A DNA stretch of 22,435 bases from Candidatus Omnitrophota bacterium (GCA_030616695.1 JAUWWU010000001.1:1-22435); one strand, 5' to 3'; positions 12,385 through 20,769 are shown, counted from the stretch's first letter. Notes: generated by a model from the letters alone, not told the origin. Translations and numbers: made by a program.

Positions 12385-14150
12385 TCTATCGCCATAAACG
12401 GACACGCATTGATGCAGGCCTTGCATTGTATGCACTTGTCCTTATTAATCTTAGCGTATTCTTTTTTCTTCCAGTCAACAGCCCCGACCGGACAGGCCTT
12501 GTAGCATATCCCGCATTTAACACACTTGTCTTTCATGACTTCAAATTTTAAAAGCCCCAGACATACGTGAGAAGTGCATGCCCTGTCTTTTATATGCGCC
12601 TGATATTCATCCGAAAAATATCTTAAAGTCGTCAATACAGGATTAGGCGCCGTATTCCCGAGCCCGCAAAGCGCAGTGTCTTTTATATTGGTACCCATTT
12701 CCTGCAAAAAATCGATATGTTCTTCCTTGCCCCTGCCTCCCGTAATATCTTCAAGGACCTCTAACATCCTTTTCAGGCCTACCCGGCAGGGAACGCATTT
12801 GCCGCATGACTCGGTCACTGTAAAGTCCAAAAAGAATCTCGCCATATCGACCATGCAGGTGCGTGCGTCCATTACGACCATACCCCCGGAGCCCATTATC
12901 GCGCCTGTGCCGGTAATAGACTCGTAGTCAATAGGCGTATCCAAAAGCTCTTCGGAAAGGCATCCTCCGGAAGGGCCGCCTATCTGCACGCCTTTGAAGC
13001 CCGCCTTCTTATCCGCCATCCCGCCGCCGGGGCCGTATATGAGCTGGCGGATAGTGGTCCCCATCGGGACTTCTACCAGGCCGGTATTTTTCACTTTTCC
13101 CGCCAGCGCAAAGACCTTTGTGCCCTTGCTTTTTTCAGAACCTATAGAAGAGAACCATTGCGCCCCCTTTAATATGATATGCCTGACATTGGCGAGAGTC
13201 TCCACGTTATTAATAAGTGTCGGCTTACCCCACAGCCCTTTCTGCGCGGGAAACGGCGGCCTGGGCATCGGTATACCTCTATGCCCTTCTATCGAGGCAA
13301 TGAGAGCTGTCTCCTCGCCGCATACAAACGCGCCGGCGCCCTGTTTTATATTGATGTCGAATGAAAAGGAACTGCCCAGGATACTCTTCCCTAAAAATCC
13401 CTTTTTCCTGGCCTGCGATATTGTCCGGATTAGTCTCTTTATCGCCAAAGGATATTCCGCGCGGCAATAGACATACCCTTCGTTTGCGCCGGTCGCGTAA
13501 CCCGCAATAATCATGCCTTCTATCGCGGAATGCGGATCTCCTTCTAATATACTCCGGTCCATGAACGCCCCCGGATCCCCTTCGTCGGCATTGCATATCA
13601 CATATTTAACGTCATCTGTACCCTGCGGGCACCTTGCCTTTCTGCAAAATTCCCATTTTAATCCCGTAAGAAAACCGGCTCCGCCCCTGCCCTTGAGGCC
13701 CGACTTCTTGATTTCCTCTATCATATCCTCCGGGGTCATGTTAAAAATCTTCTTCAGGGCATTGTAGCCGTTGTGCGCCGTGTAATCATCGATGTCTTCT
13801 GGGTCTATCTCTCCGCAATTTGAAAGAACGATCCGGTTTTGGCCTGAGAAAAACTGCTTGTAATCTTCGCCTGCCTGCAATTCCTTTACCGGCTTCCCTT
13901 CTAAAAGGTGCTTTTCGACGATCCCGGCCACATCTCCGGGCTTGACATACTCATAAGTAATCCTGCCGAGTTCCGGAGTAATAATATCCACCAAAGTATC
14001 CCTGAACAGGCCCCTGTCACCGGTCTTTATGACCCGGCATTTGCCGGCCAATTTGCGCTGCTTCAGTTCGCTCTCAAAATTTCTCGCTACCTCTTCAGCG
14101 CCGGCTGAGATCCCGCTTGTGCCCATGCATATAAGTATTTTTATGTCCAT
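12381..14150 (-). CDS. stnB: NuoF/HydB-like NADH- and FMN-binding subunit of a bifurcating complex
   Basis: In HydB/StnB relatives this subunit binds NADH and FMN and carries the bifurcating flavin. The 589-aa protein has the NADH loop GRGGAGF (154-160), FMN motif GANEGYVYCRAEYP (221-234), CGEETALIASIEG (277-289), a [4Fe-4S] site SCGKCVPC (C449, C452, C455) plus C495, and two C-terminal ferredoxin motifs (C543/546/549/553; C573/576/579/583). The N-terminal thioredoxin-like domain keeps only C8 of its four [2Fe-2S] ligands; the positions of the others read G, D45 and F49. Extra ferredoxin motifs separate it from complex I NuoF. The TAG stop of the NuoE-like gene lies directly before the ATG, and the downstream gene overlaps by 4 nt. 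The letter B follows gene order by analogy with stnABC and is tentative. Confidence 0.88.
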   Translation of the reverse strand: MDIKILICMGTSGISAGAEEVARNFESELKQRKLAGKCRVIKTGDRGLFRDTLVDIITPELGRITYEYVKPGDVAGIVEKHLLEGKPVKELQAGEDYKQFFSGQNRIVLSNCGEIDPEDIDDYTAHNGYNALKKIFNMTPEDMIEEIKKSGLKGRGGAGFLTGLKWEFCRKARCPQGTDDVKYVICNADEGDPGAFMDRSILEGDPHSAIEGMIIAGYATGANEGYVYCRAEYPLAIKRLIRTISQARKKGFLGKSILGSSFSFDINIKQGAGAFVCGEETALIASIEGHRGIPMPRPPFPAQKGLWGKPTLINNVETLANVRHIILKGAQWFSSIGSEKSKGTKVFALAGKVKNTGLVEVPMGTTIRQLIYGPGGGMADKKAGFKGVQIGGPSGGCLSEELLDTPIDYESITGTGAIMGSGGMVVMDARTCMVDMARFFLDFTVTESCGKCVPCRVGLKRMLEVLEDITGGRGKEEHIDFLQEMGTNIKDTALCGLGNTAPNPVLTTLRYFSDEYQAHIKDRACTSHVCLGLLKFEVMKDKCVKCGICYKACPVGAVDWKKKEYAKINKDKCIQCKACINACPFMAIE

Positions 14151-14639
14151 CTATTTGACCTTTTTAGCTCTTTTCGAGCGGTATTTATCTAAAAGTTCGT
14201 CTATCTTTTGGATCGAGCATCTCCCGTAAAAATCGCTGCCGACCACGATAACAGGCGCCATGCCGCAACATCCGAGGCAGGCGACCCTTTCCAGGGAAAA
14301 CATGCCGTCGGGCGTAGTCTCGCCCTTACGTATTCCCAATTTATCCGATAAATAATCAAGGATCTCTTTCCCCCCCATAACATGACAGGCTGTACCCTGA
14401 CAGACCTTAATGGTGTACCTGCCCCTCGCGGTGAGATAGAATTGAGTATAAAATGTCAGTATTCCGTAGATCTCTACCGGAAAAATCGATAATTCCTTAG
14501 CTATTAAATCCACGGCCTCACTGGGAACGTATCCGTAAATAGCCTGGATGTCCTGCAATAACGGGATCAACGCGTCTTTTTTATTGCGGGATTGCCTGAT
14601 CAATTTTTTCGCGGTAGGATTGAGTCTTGCGGCCATCAT
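14151..14639 (-). CDS. stnA: NuoE/HydC-like [2Fe-2S] subunit of a bifurcating complex
   Basis: The 162-aa thioredoxin-like ferredoxin carries four [2Fe-2S] ligands in the NuoE pattern: CQGTAC (C80, C85) and CLGCC (C121, C125). The helical N-terminus (about 1-70, including LLQDIQAIYGYVP and the LTFYTQF segment) is normal for the family. It would pass electrons to or from the NuoF-like subunit encoded directly downstream. Its ATG overlaps the ymdB stop by 4 nt (ATGA), and a second in-frame Met follows at once. The absence of membrane subunits argues against complex I. The letter A is assigned by order relative to Sporomusa stnABC and is tentative; NuoE/HydC family membership is firm. Confidence 0.88.
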   Translation of the reverse strand: MMAARLNPTAKKLIRQSRNKKDALIPLLQDIQAIYGYVPSEAVDLIAKELSIFPVEIYGILTFYTQFYLTARGRYTIKVCQGTACHVMGGKEILDYLSDKLGIRKGETTPDGMFSLERVACLGCCGMAPVIVVGSDFYGRCSIQKIDELLDKYRSKRAKKVK

Positions 14640-15421
14640 CCACCCAATTTTTCTCTTATCCTTTTTATATCTTTTGCCTTGCCCGTCTTTTCGTCAATAG
14701 TGATCATCGCGCCGTTCAGCTGCACGTTCTCCTCAGCCATCTCAAACCTTGTCGGAAGCTGGGTTATGAAGCGCGTCAGGATCTGTTCGACTTTCCGGCC
14801 GATAACAGAATCGTGCGGGCCTGTCATTCCGACATCTGTAAGGAAGGCCGTCCCTTTGGGGTATATCCTTTCGTCGGCTGTCTGCACGTGCGTGTGCGTG
14901 CCTAATATCGCGCTGGCCATGCCGTCAAGATACCAGGTAAGCGCTATCTTCTCACTTGTCGCCTCGGCGTGCATGTCGACAATGATAACCGGAGTCTCTT
15001 TTTTGATCTCCTCTATGATATCACGCGCCGTCCTGAACGGACACTCTACGCTTTGCATAAACACGCGGCCCACCAGATTGACGACGCCGATTTTGCTTTC
15101 ATTTTTTAAGGTGTATATGCCCCAGCCGCTTCCGGGCGCGCCTTTTGGGTAATTGGCGGGCCTTAAAAGGCGCTTTTCCCCATCGAGCATCTCCACTATC
15201 TCTTTCTTTTTCCAGATGTGATCGCCCGAGGTAAGGACGTCTATGCGGTATGAAAAAAGCTCCTCTGCCAGCCGTGGCGTAAGGCCGCTTCCGCCGGCCG
15301 CGTTTTCCGCATTGGCAATGACAAAGTCTATCTTCTCTCTTTTTCTTATAGCGGGAATAAGGTCGCGCGCGGCACTTCTGCCCGGCGAACCCACTATATC
15401 ACCCACGAACAATATTTTCAT
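14636..15421 (-). CDS. ymdB: YmdB-family metallophosphoesterase
   Basis: YmdB-type phosphodiesterases are di-metal enzymes that hydrolyse 2',3'-cyclic nucleotides in vitro and affect biofilm and RNA turnover in Bacillus. The 261-aa protein shows metal ligands in family positions: D8 (FVGDIVGSPG), E39-N40 (ANAENAAGG), D67-H68 (SGDHIW), H151 (VDMHAEATSEK), H176 and H178 (GTHTHVQT). The start at 15421 follows AAGGAG at 7-8 nt. It lies downstream of rny, the classic rny-ymdB pairing, but here separated by a 117-nt repeat-rich spacer. Its stop overlaps the NuoE-like start. Confidence 0.93.
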   Translation of the reverse strand: MKILFVGDIVGSPGRSAARDLIPAIRKREKIDFVIANAENAAGGSGLTPRLAEELFSYRIDVLTSGDHIWKKKEIVEMLDGEKRLLRPANYPKGAPGSGWGIYTLKNESKIGVVNLVGRVFMQSVECPFRTARDIIEEIKKETPVIIVDMHAEATSEKIALTWYLDGMASAILGTHTHVQTADERIYPKGTAFLTDVGMTGPHDSVIGRKVEQILTRFITQLPTRFEMAEENVQLNGAMITIDEKTGKAKDIKRIREKLGG

Positions 15422-15438
15422 TATTAACTCCTTGTTCC

Positions 15439-15535
15439 CGTATACCGTATACCGTCCTCCGTATACCGCAGCTCCTGCCTGCCACAGGTAGGTTAAGTCG
15501 GCATGCGTAATACGGAATACTGGATACGGAATACG
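15439..15535. repeat. imperfect inverted repeat (CGTATACCG type) in the rny-ymdB spacer
   Basis: The arms at 15439-15468 and 15506-15535 (30 nt each) match as an inverted repeat at 23 of 30 positions, each made of loosely repeated CGTATACCG or CGTATTCCG units. Between them CCTGCCTG/CAGGTAGG (15474-15492) forms a second hairpin with a 3-nt loop. The whole could fold as a nested stem of about 97 nt inside the operon. A single related arm lies at 4595-4623. Confidence 0.6.
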
Positions 15536-15538
15536 AAT

Positions 15539-17125
15539 TTATTTTGCATATTCTATGGCGCGGGTTTCGCGGATAACCGTCACCTTGATCTGGCCGGGAT
15601 ATTCAAGCCCTTCTTCTATCTTTTTCGTGATACCCCTTGCCAAAGCAATCGCCTCCGTGTCGTTCACCTTGTCCGGCTGCACTATAACGCGTATCTCGCG
15701 GCCTGCCTGTATCGCGAAAGACTTTTCAACGCCTTTAAACGAATCCGCTATGGACTCCAGCTTCTCCAGCCGTTTTACGTATAACTCCAGTGTCTCGCGC
15801 CTCGCGCCGGGCCTTGTGGCGCTTATCGTGTCAGCGGCCTGGACAAGCACCGCCATAAGAGTCTTCGGCTCTATATCCTGGTGATGCGCCTCTATGGCGT
15901 GTATCACGCTTTCTGTCTCGCCGTATTTTCTGGCGAGATTCGCCCCGATGCTGGCGTGGGTGCCCTCTACCTCGTGGCTCGTCGCCTTGCCTATATCGTG
16001 AAGCATGCCTATCCTCTTGGCAAGAGGCGGGTCCACTTTTAATTCGCCCGCGAGGACTCCCATAAGGTAGGCGACTTCTTTTGAGTGCTGGAGCACGTTC
16101 TGGCCGTAACTTGTCCTGTATTTCAGGCGGCCTACCAGTTTTATAATCTCCGGATGCAAACGCTGTATTCCGATATCAAAGACGGCCTTTTCGCCCTCTT
16201 CCTTGATGTGCTCGCTCATCTCCTTTTTTGTCTTCTCGACAATCTCTTCGATGCGGCCGGGGTGGATTCTTCCATCCTCTATAAGTTTTTCAAGACTCCT
16301 CTTGGCTATTTCCCTTTTGACGATGTCAAACCCGGAAAGTATCACGGCTTCCGGAGTATCGTCGATTATTACGTCGACGCCCGTGGCTATCTCAAACGCC
16401 CTTATATTCCTGCCTTCTCTTCCTATAATGCGGCCTTTCATATCGTCACTCGGCAGATTTACGACACTCACCGTCGTCTCCACCGTATGCTCCGCCGCGC
16501 ACTTCTGTATGGCCATGCCGATAATCTTCCTGGCCTCTTTATCCGCTTTTGACTTGGCCTCTTCAACGTATTTTTGCACTGTCAGGTCAGCCTCACGCTT
16601 GACCTCGTTCTCCAGACGGCTCAGCAAAACCTTCTTGGCCTCTTCCCTGCTCATGCTGGATATTCTCTGTAATTTATTTTTCTCTTCTTCAAGAATAGCC
16701 TCTAATTCCCTGTGCTTCGTCTCGATCTTTTTCTCTTTAGCGAAAAGGCTCCCTTCTCTGGATGATATGCCTTTCTCCTTCCTGTCAAGGATATCGACTT
16801 TCCTGTCGAGATTTTCCTCCCGCTGTATAAATCTCCTCTCAAGGGTAGCCAGCTCCTGCTTTTTCTCCCGCGATTCCTTTTCAAATTCCACCCTTGTCTT
16901 GTGCAGGAGGTCTTTTGCCTCTAAATCGACCTCTTTGCGCTTGTTGCTGACTTCTCTTTTGACGTCCTCTAAGATCACCCGCGCCTGCACCTCGGCGGAT
17001 TTGAGTTTTCTTTTGGCTACCAGCTTGCGGATAGTGTATCCTAAAAAGAAAAAGAATACCGCCCCGAGGATGCCGAATCCCATATATGTCAAATTCATGC
17101 CGTTTAAATTGTTCAACTCAACCAA
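15539..17125 (-). CDS. rny: ribonuclease Y
   Basis: RNase Y is a membrane-anchored endoribonuclease that starts mRNA decay. The 528-aa protein has one N-terminal membrane helix (about 14-31), a long coiled coil (about 38-205), a KH domain with [15 protein letters not shown] (231-245), and an HD domain with HDIGKA (H376-D377) plus the downstream HASIG and HHQD motifs. The start is a TTG at 17125: the strong AAGGAGG at 17136-17130 lies 4 nt away, and it also overlaps the TAA stop of the cyclo-ligase gene. The first ATG would be codon 10, too far from that site. Pairing with ymdB is conserved across bacteria. Confidence 0.96.
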   Translation of the reverse strand: MVELNNLNGMNLTYMGFGILGAVFFFFLGYTIRKLVAKRKLKSAEVQARVILEDVKREVSNKRKEVDLEAKDLLHKTRVEFEKESREKKQELATLERRFIQREENLDRKVDILDRKEKGISSREGSLFAKEKKIETKHRELEAILEEEKNKLQRISSMSREEAKKVLLSRLENEVKREADLTVQKYVEEAKSKADKEARKIIGMAIQKCAAEHTVETTVSVVNLPSDDMKGRIIGREGRNIRAFEIATGVDVIIDDTPEAVILSGFDIVKREIAKRSLEKLIEDGRIHPGRIEEIVEKTKKEMSEHIKEEGEKAVFDIGIQRLHPEIIKLVGRLKYRTSYGQNVLQHSKEVAYLMGVLAGELKVDPPLAKRIGMLHDIGKATSHEVEGTHASIGANLARKYGETESVIHAIEAHHQDIEPKTLMAVLVQAADTISATRPGARRETLELYVKRLEKLESIADSFKGVEKSFAIQAGREIRVIVQPDKVNDTEAIALARGITKKIEEGLEYPGQIKVTVIRETRAIEYAK

Positions 17126-17134
17126 CCCCCCTCC

Positions 17135-17695
17135 TTAAGTGATGATGACTTTACCAATGGGGATATCAGTATCATGCCTTGGAAGTTCGTCCACTATTTG
17201 AAAACTAAACGCGAGACCGACGGTAAATACGGTCGGCGGCGCTTTCTCTAAAAATCTATCGTAGTACCCTCCGCCATGGCCGAGCCGATGGCCGCTTCTG
17301 TCAAAAGCGATCCCCGGCACAACCATAAGGTCCACCTCTTTCAAAGGAACCGGCCTTATGTGCTTCTCATGCGGTTGATGTATGCCATAGTGGCCTTTGA
17401 CAAGCTCCTTCTCCCTGTCTCTAAGTTCGGAAGGCCTCAATGTCTTCTCTTCCTTCAAGGTAATAGGCACGACTACTTTTTTCCCCATCGCTATAGACTC
17501 ATCTATCATTTTATGCGTATCTACTTCATAATCTTTGGAAACATAAAACATAACGCATTTAGCCTTTTTAAATTCTTCAGACGAAAATAGCTTTTCTTTT
17601 AATCCCTTGACCTTCCTTTCTTTTTCCTCCATGGAAATATCGCGCAGCTTTTTCAATATCTCTTTTCGTAAATTCTCTTTTTTTAATTCAACCAT
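17135..17695 (-). CDS. 5-formyltetrahydrofolate cyclo-ligase
   Basis: This ATP-dependent enzyme (5-FCL/MTHFS, YgfA family) converts 5-formyl-THF to 5,10-methenyl-THF, returning a storage form of folate to the active C1 pool. The 186-aa length is normal. The signature GHGGGYYDRF (139-148) and the VVPGIAFD segment (125-132) mark the nucleotide and folate site; the basic N-terminal region is also typical. The ATG at 17695 lies 3 nt after the cysteine desulfurase stop and lacks a strong ribosome-binding site, so translational coupling is likely. Its place a few genes from metV fits active folate-linked C1 metabolism. Confidence 0.93.
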   Translation of the reverse strand: MVELKKENLRKEILKKLRDISMEEKERKVKGLKEKLFSSEEFKKAKCVMFYVSKDYEVDTHKMIDESIAMGKKVVVPITLKEEKTLRPSELRDREKELVKGHYGIHQPHEKHIRPVPLKEVDLMVVPGIAFDRSGHRLGHGGGYYDRFLEKAPPTVFTVGLAFSFQIVDELPRHDTDIPIGKVIIT

Positions 17696-17698
17696 GAT

Positions 17699-18853
17699 TC
17701 AACACCTTATATACTGGCGCAGCCTCTCTATAATGGGCGGGATCTCCCTTATCACTTTGTCTATATCGTCCTTCGTGTTCGTACGGCCGAGAGAAAAGCG
17801 CACCGAACTTTTGGCGGCAGCCTCATCCACGCCCATTGCCTTTAAAACATGGGACGATTCAAGGCTCCCCGATGTGCAGGCGGAGCCGCCGGAAGCCGCG
17901 ATTCCTTTCAAATCAAGATTTAAGAGGGCAGACTCCCCCTCAACGTACTTAAAATTTACGTTTAATGTATTAGGCAATCGCTTTACCGGGTGCCCGTTCA
18001 TCTCTACGTCTTTCACATCCTTCTTTATGCCGTTCCATAACCTGTCTCTTAAAGCGCTTAAACGCGCGCCTTCTTTTTCTATCTCTCCGCGCGCCAACTC
18101 GCATGCCTTTCCGAAACCTACAATGCCGGGGACGTTTTCAGTGCCGGCCCGGCGTTTCATCTCGTGATGCCCGCCGTGCATATAAGGCGAGATCTTTGCC
18201 TTTTTATTGATGTAAAGCGCGCCTATCCCCTTGGGCCCGTATATCTTGTGCGACGATATAGACATAAGGCCGATGCCCATTTTCTCTGCGTTTATTTGTA
18301 CCTTGCCGGCTGCCTGCACCGCGTCTGTATGGAACAATATCCCCTTTTCGCGGGCCATAGCGGCTATCTCTTCTATGGGCTGTATAGTCCCCGTCTCATT
18401 ATTCGCGAACATGATACTTATCAATACGGTGTCATCCCTGACAGCGCCTTTAAGCGCTTCTATATCCACTACGCCTTCTCTATCCACGGGGACATACGTA
18501 ACTTCATACCCGTTTTCCTCAAGAAACTTACACGGGTCAAGGACTGCCAGATGTTCGATCTGGCTTGTGATTATATGCCTTCCTTTATCTTTTAATGCGT
18601 AAGCGGCGCCTTTTACGGCAAAATTATCGGATTCTGTCCCGCCGCTTGCGAATACAATGTCCACAGGTTCGCAGGGGCCTATAAGCCGCGCGACATTTTC
18701 GCGGGCATGCTCAACCGCCTCCCGAGCCTTTCTACCGAACGAATGTAAGCTGGAGGCATTCCCGAATTCATCCGCGTAATAAGGGGCCATCGCTTTCAGC
18801 ACCTCAGGCCGGACAGGCGTCGTGGCATTATGGTCAAGATATATATTATTCAT
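17699..18853 (-). CDS. nifS: cysteine desulfurase (NifS/IscS family)
   Basis: This PLP enzyme removes sulfur from cysteine as a persulfide for Fe-S cluster building. The 384-aa protein opens with YLDHNATTP (4-12). It has H101 stacking on PLP (QIEHLAV), the PLP Lys in SSHKIYGPKG (K203), and the catalytic Cys in GSACTSGSLESSHV (C326), on a loop of the group I (NifS/IscS) type. It starts 5 nt after the Rrf2-family stop, the usual iscR-iscS pairing. No full-length IscU scaffold lies here; a NifU C-terminal-type protein is four genes upstream. Calling it nifS rather than iscS is a choice based on that neighbour. Confidence 0.93.
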   Translation of the reverse strand: MNNIYLDHNATTPVRPEVLKAMAPYYADEFGNASSLHSFGRKAREAVEHARENVARLIGPCEPVDIVFASGGTESDNFAVKGAAYALKDKGRHIITSQIEHLAVLDPCKFLEENGYEVTYVPVDREGVVDIEALKGAVRDDTVLISIMFANNETGTIQPIEEIAAMAREKGILFHTDAVQAAGKVQINAEKMGIGLMSISSHKIYGPKGIGALYINKKAKISPYMHGGHHEMKRRAGTENVPGIVGFGKACELARGEIEKEGARLSALRDRLWNGIKKDVKDVEMNGHPVKRLPNTLNVNFKYVEGESALLNLDLKGIAASGGSACTSGSLESSHVLKAMGVDEAAAKSSVRFSLGRTNTKDDIDKVIREIPPIIERLRQYIRC

Positions 18854-18858
18854 TGCGC

Positions 18859-19323
18859 TTAAATATGAAACGTGTATTTGTGCTCGATGGCCCTGTCGAT
18901 GCCCATTTTTTTTGCGTCATTACAAAGGTCTTTAAGCGTCACGCCGTCAAGCAGGCCGTCTACGGTATCTTTTAATTTCTTCCATACATTTTTGGTAACG
19001 CATTTATCTATCATGCTGCAATTTAAGCTTGATGACTTATCGGAAATGCCATGCAGCGGCGTTATGCCTTCGTCAAGGACGCGCACTATATCGCCCACGC
19101 TTATCTCTTTGGGCCTCTTTGCCAACACATAGCCGCCCTTAGGACCGCGGACGCTTTTAACCAACCCTTTTCGCCGGAGCGTACTTAAGAGCTGCTCCAG
19201 ATAAGGCGCGGATATATTTTCTTTCTCGGAAATATACGCCGCCGAAACCGGCCCGCGCTTGTAGTGCAGCGCCAGTTCAAACATGGCCCTGATACCATAT
19301 GTGGATTTTGTCGAAATACCCAT
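18859..19323 (-). CDS. Rrf2-family transcriptional regulator
   Basis: The 154-aa protein has the N-terminal winged helix of Rrf2/IscR regulators (STKSTYGIRAMFELAL; recognition region SAPYLEQLLSTLRRKGLVKS; wing VRGPKGGYVLA, about 59-67). Two Cys in the cluster-binding region (C102, C108, NCSMIDKCVTKNVW) match the Cx5C part of the family motif; the third IscR ligand is not at its usual place, although a Cys in LKDLCNDAKK lies further on. It probably senses Fe-S or redox status and controls the adjoining cysteine desulfurase or the whole block. No palindromic operator stands out in the 11-nt gap upstream, so its targets cannot be read here. Confidence 0.9.
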   Translation of the reverse strand: MGISTKSTYGIRAMFELALHYKRGPVSAAYISEKENISAPYLEQLLSTLRRKGLVKSVRGPKGGYVLAKRPKEISVGDIVRVLDEGITPLHGISDKSSSLNCSMIDKCVTKNVWKKLKDTVDGLLDGVTLKDLCNDAKKMGIDRAIEHKYTFHI

Positions 19324-19334
19324 ATTTTAAGGTT

Positions 19335-19988
19335 TTATTTGGGGTAATGCCTGCTGCGGGGCTTCAACATCTTGGAATGGTCTTTAGGAGGATTGTATGC
19401 TTCTAAAAGGTGTAGGTTGCCTCTTTCTTTCAAGTCATTATATATCAAAGCCCATACGCAGTCGAGTTCCTTATCGACTTCGCATTTGCCTTTATCCACT
19501 CCTCCGCAAGGACCGTTCATAAGCCCCTTCGGGCAACGCGTAACAGGGCAGATGCCCCCTGTCAGCTCAAGTATGCACTCGCCGCATGCGCTGCACCGTT
19601 CCAAAAAATTGCCGCTTTTGTCGATCTCGCCCATAAAGAGAGTGTCATTTGTGACGTGAATCGGTTTTGCTTCCTTTAAACTCTCTTTTAGGCACTGTGC
19701 TCCCAGTCCGCAAGCCATTATAACAAGCGCGTCGCTTTCTTTAATCGCCTTCTCATTTTTGCGAAGCGCCTTTCTTACCTGGATTCCTATGCAAGGGGCG
19801 TCCGGTATGGCGAAACCCGTTACAACCCTGCCGTTGGCTTTGAGGAACTTTTTCATGCCGGCCACCTCTTCCTCGCCGCCGGTCTTGCAGGTTGTGGCAC
19901 ATTCCCCGCAGCCGAAGATAAAAACTTTATCTTCGCCTTCGAGATATTCCAGTATCTTATTTTCATCTTTCGCCTTCGTTACTATCAT
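19335..19988 (-). CDS. metV: MetV-like methylene-THF reductase C-terminal domain protein
   Basis: MetV proteins partner MetF in the methylene-THF reductase of acetogens and related anaerobes. This 217-aa protein is rich in cysteine: CGECATTC (27-34), C66, C93, C99, then the signature CSACGECIL (132-140), GGICPVTRCPKGLMNGPCGG (144-163), C169 and C177, followed by DCVWALIYNDL. This is the zinc/Fe-S MetV domain known from MTHFR complexes and from corrinoid-linked redox proteins. The start at 19988 follows AAAGGGCG at about 3 nt. No metF is in the window, which is unusual because the two are generally adjacent. Its neighbours here are Fe-S assembly genes. Family assignment is strong; the exact partner is unknown. 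Confidence 0.88.
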   Translation of the reverse strand: MIVTKAKDENKILEYLEGEDKVFIFGCGECATTCKTGGEEEVAGMKKFLKANGRVVTGFAIPDAPCIGIQVRKALRKNEKAIKESDALVIMACGLGAQCLKESLKEAKPIHVTNDTLFMGEIDKSGNFLERCSACGECILELTGGICPVTRCPKGLMNGPCGGVDKGKCEVDKELDCVWALIYNDLKERGNLHLLEAYNPPKDHSKMLKPRSRHYPK

Positions 19989-20009
19989 GGCGCCCTTTAC
20001 GAATCCCTA

Positions 20010-20234
20010 TTACGAAACCGTTTCCACTTTCTTTACTTCCGGGACCTCTTGCTTCAAATTCTTTTCTACGTAATTCGTCAAAGTCATCTGGCTCATTGGG
20101 CAGCCGGCGCAGGCGCCTTTCAGCCTGACCTTGACAACACCTTCCTCGCTTACGCTGACAAGCTCTATATCCCCGCCGTCCGCCTGTAGCGCGCTTCTCA
20201 ATTTATCCAATGCCTTCTCGACTTTGTCTTTCAT
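20010..20234 (-). CDS. NifU C-terminal-domain (Nfu) Fe-S carrier
   Basis: The 74-aa protein is a lone Nfu domain that carries or transfers Fe-S clusters. The family signature ADGGDIEL (18-25) and the cluster-ligating pair GACAGCPMSQMTL (C42, C45) are intact. Length is normal for single-domain Nfu proteins. It lies 21 nt upstream of metV and in the same direction as the cysteine desulfurase, so it probably supplies the many Fe-S proteins of this block. Confidence 0.93.
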   Translation of the reverse strand: MKDKVEKALDKLRSALQADGGDIELVSVSEEGVVKVRLKGACAGCPMSQMTLTNYVEKNLKQEVPEVKKVETVS

Positions 20235-20253
20235 ATTGATTCACTTCCTCCGT

Positions 20254-20742
20254 TCATAAAAGAGGCTTTATAAGCTCCTCAAACTGCTGCTTATTCCGCG
20301 AACCCATGATCTTTTCTACAATATTCCCTTCTCTATTGATAATAAATGTAACCGGGATACTGCGGATAGGGCCGTATGTCTTTGATACATGGCCGTCATC
20401 CAGCAACACGGGATAATTTATTCCGTAATTAGCGGCGAATTCTCCGAGATTTGAAGTATTGGTCTTGTCGAGCGAAACCCCTATTACGGTGAAATCTTTA
20501 TCGCCGTATTCGTCCATAAGCTCTACAAAAGCCGGTATCTCGGATATGCAGGGGAAGCACCATGTACCAAAAAAGTTCAAGATGATGACATCGCCCTCAT
20601 AATCCGACAATCTGACCGTCCGGTTATTGATATCCTGCAGAGAAAAATTTGGCGCCTTTTCGCCCGCGCCTTCAACATCGGAGCACCCTGTAAGCAAAAT
20701 AGCCCCCATTAAAACCAGAAATAGGAATTTCCCTCTCATCAT
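20254..20742 (-). CDS. TlpA-like thioredoxin-fold lipoprotein
   Basis: The 162-aa protein has a lipoprotein signal (hydrophobic stretch 4-17, lipobox LLTGC with C20), then a thioredoxin fold with active site WCFPC (C62, C65) and the cis-Pro loop SIPVTFI (about 133-139). It is therefore a membrane-anchored extracytoplasmic thiol-disulfide protein of the TlpA/ResA group, most likely a reductase fed with electrons by the CcdA-like protein encoded just upstream. Two adjacent Met codons open the gene, with no strong ribosome-binding site. A possible promoter lies in the 61-nt gap before it. The target could be cytochrome c maturation or another Cys-containing exported protein; neither is visible here. 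Confidence 0.9.
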   Translation of the reverse strand: MMRGKFLFLVLMGAILLTGCSDVEGAGEKAPNFSLQDINNRTVRLSDYEGDVIILNFFGTWCFPCISEIPAFVELMDEYGDKDFTVIGVSLDKTNTSNLGEFAANYGINYPVLLDDGHVSKTYGPIRSIPVTFIINREGNIVEKIMGSRNKQQFEELIKPLL

Positions 20743-20769
20743 ATTGTGCCCCCGTTTTTATGGGCTATT

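Noticed and set aside
10306-14639. Complex I (nuoEFG) or [FeFe]-hydrogenase
   Set aside because: There are no membrane Nuo subunits and no H-cluster Cys motifs; the third subunit ends in a GltD-type NADPH domain, so an Stn-like complex fits better.
15439-15535. CRISPR-like array
   Set aside because: The repeats are short, degenerate and inverted, with no regular unique spacers and no cas genes.
16203-17138. 311-aa plus-strand ORF opposite rny
   Set aside because: It is the antisense of the coiled-coil coding region; its Ser/Leu-rich content reflects complementing Glu/Lys codons.
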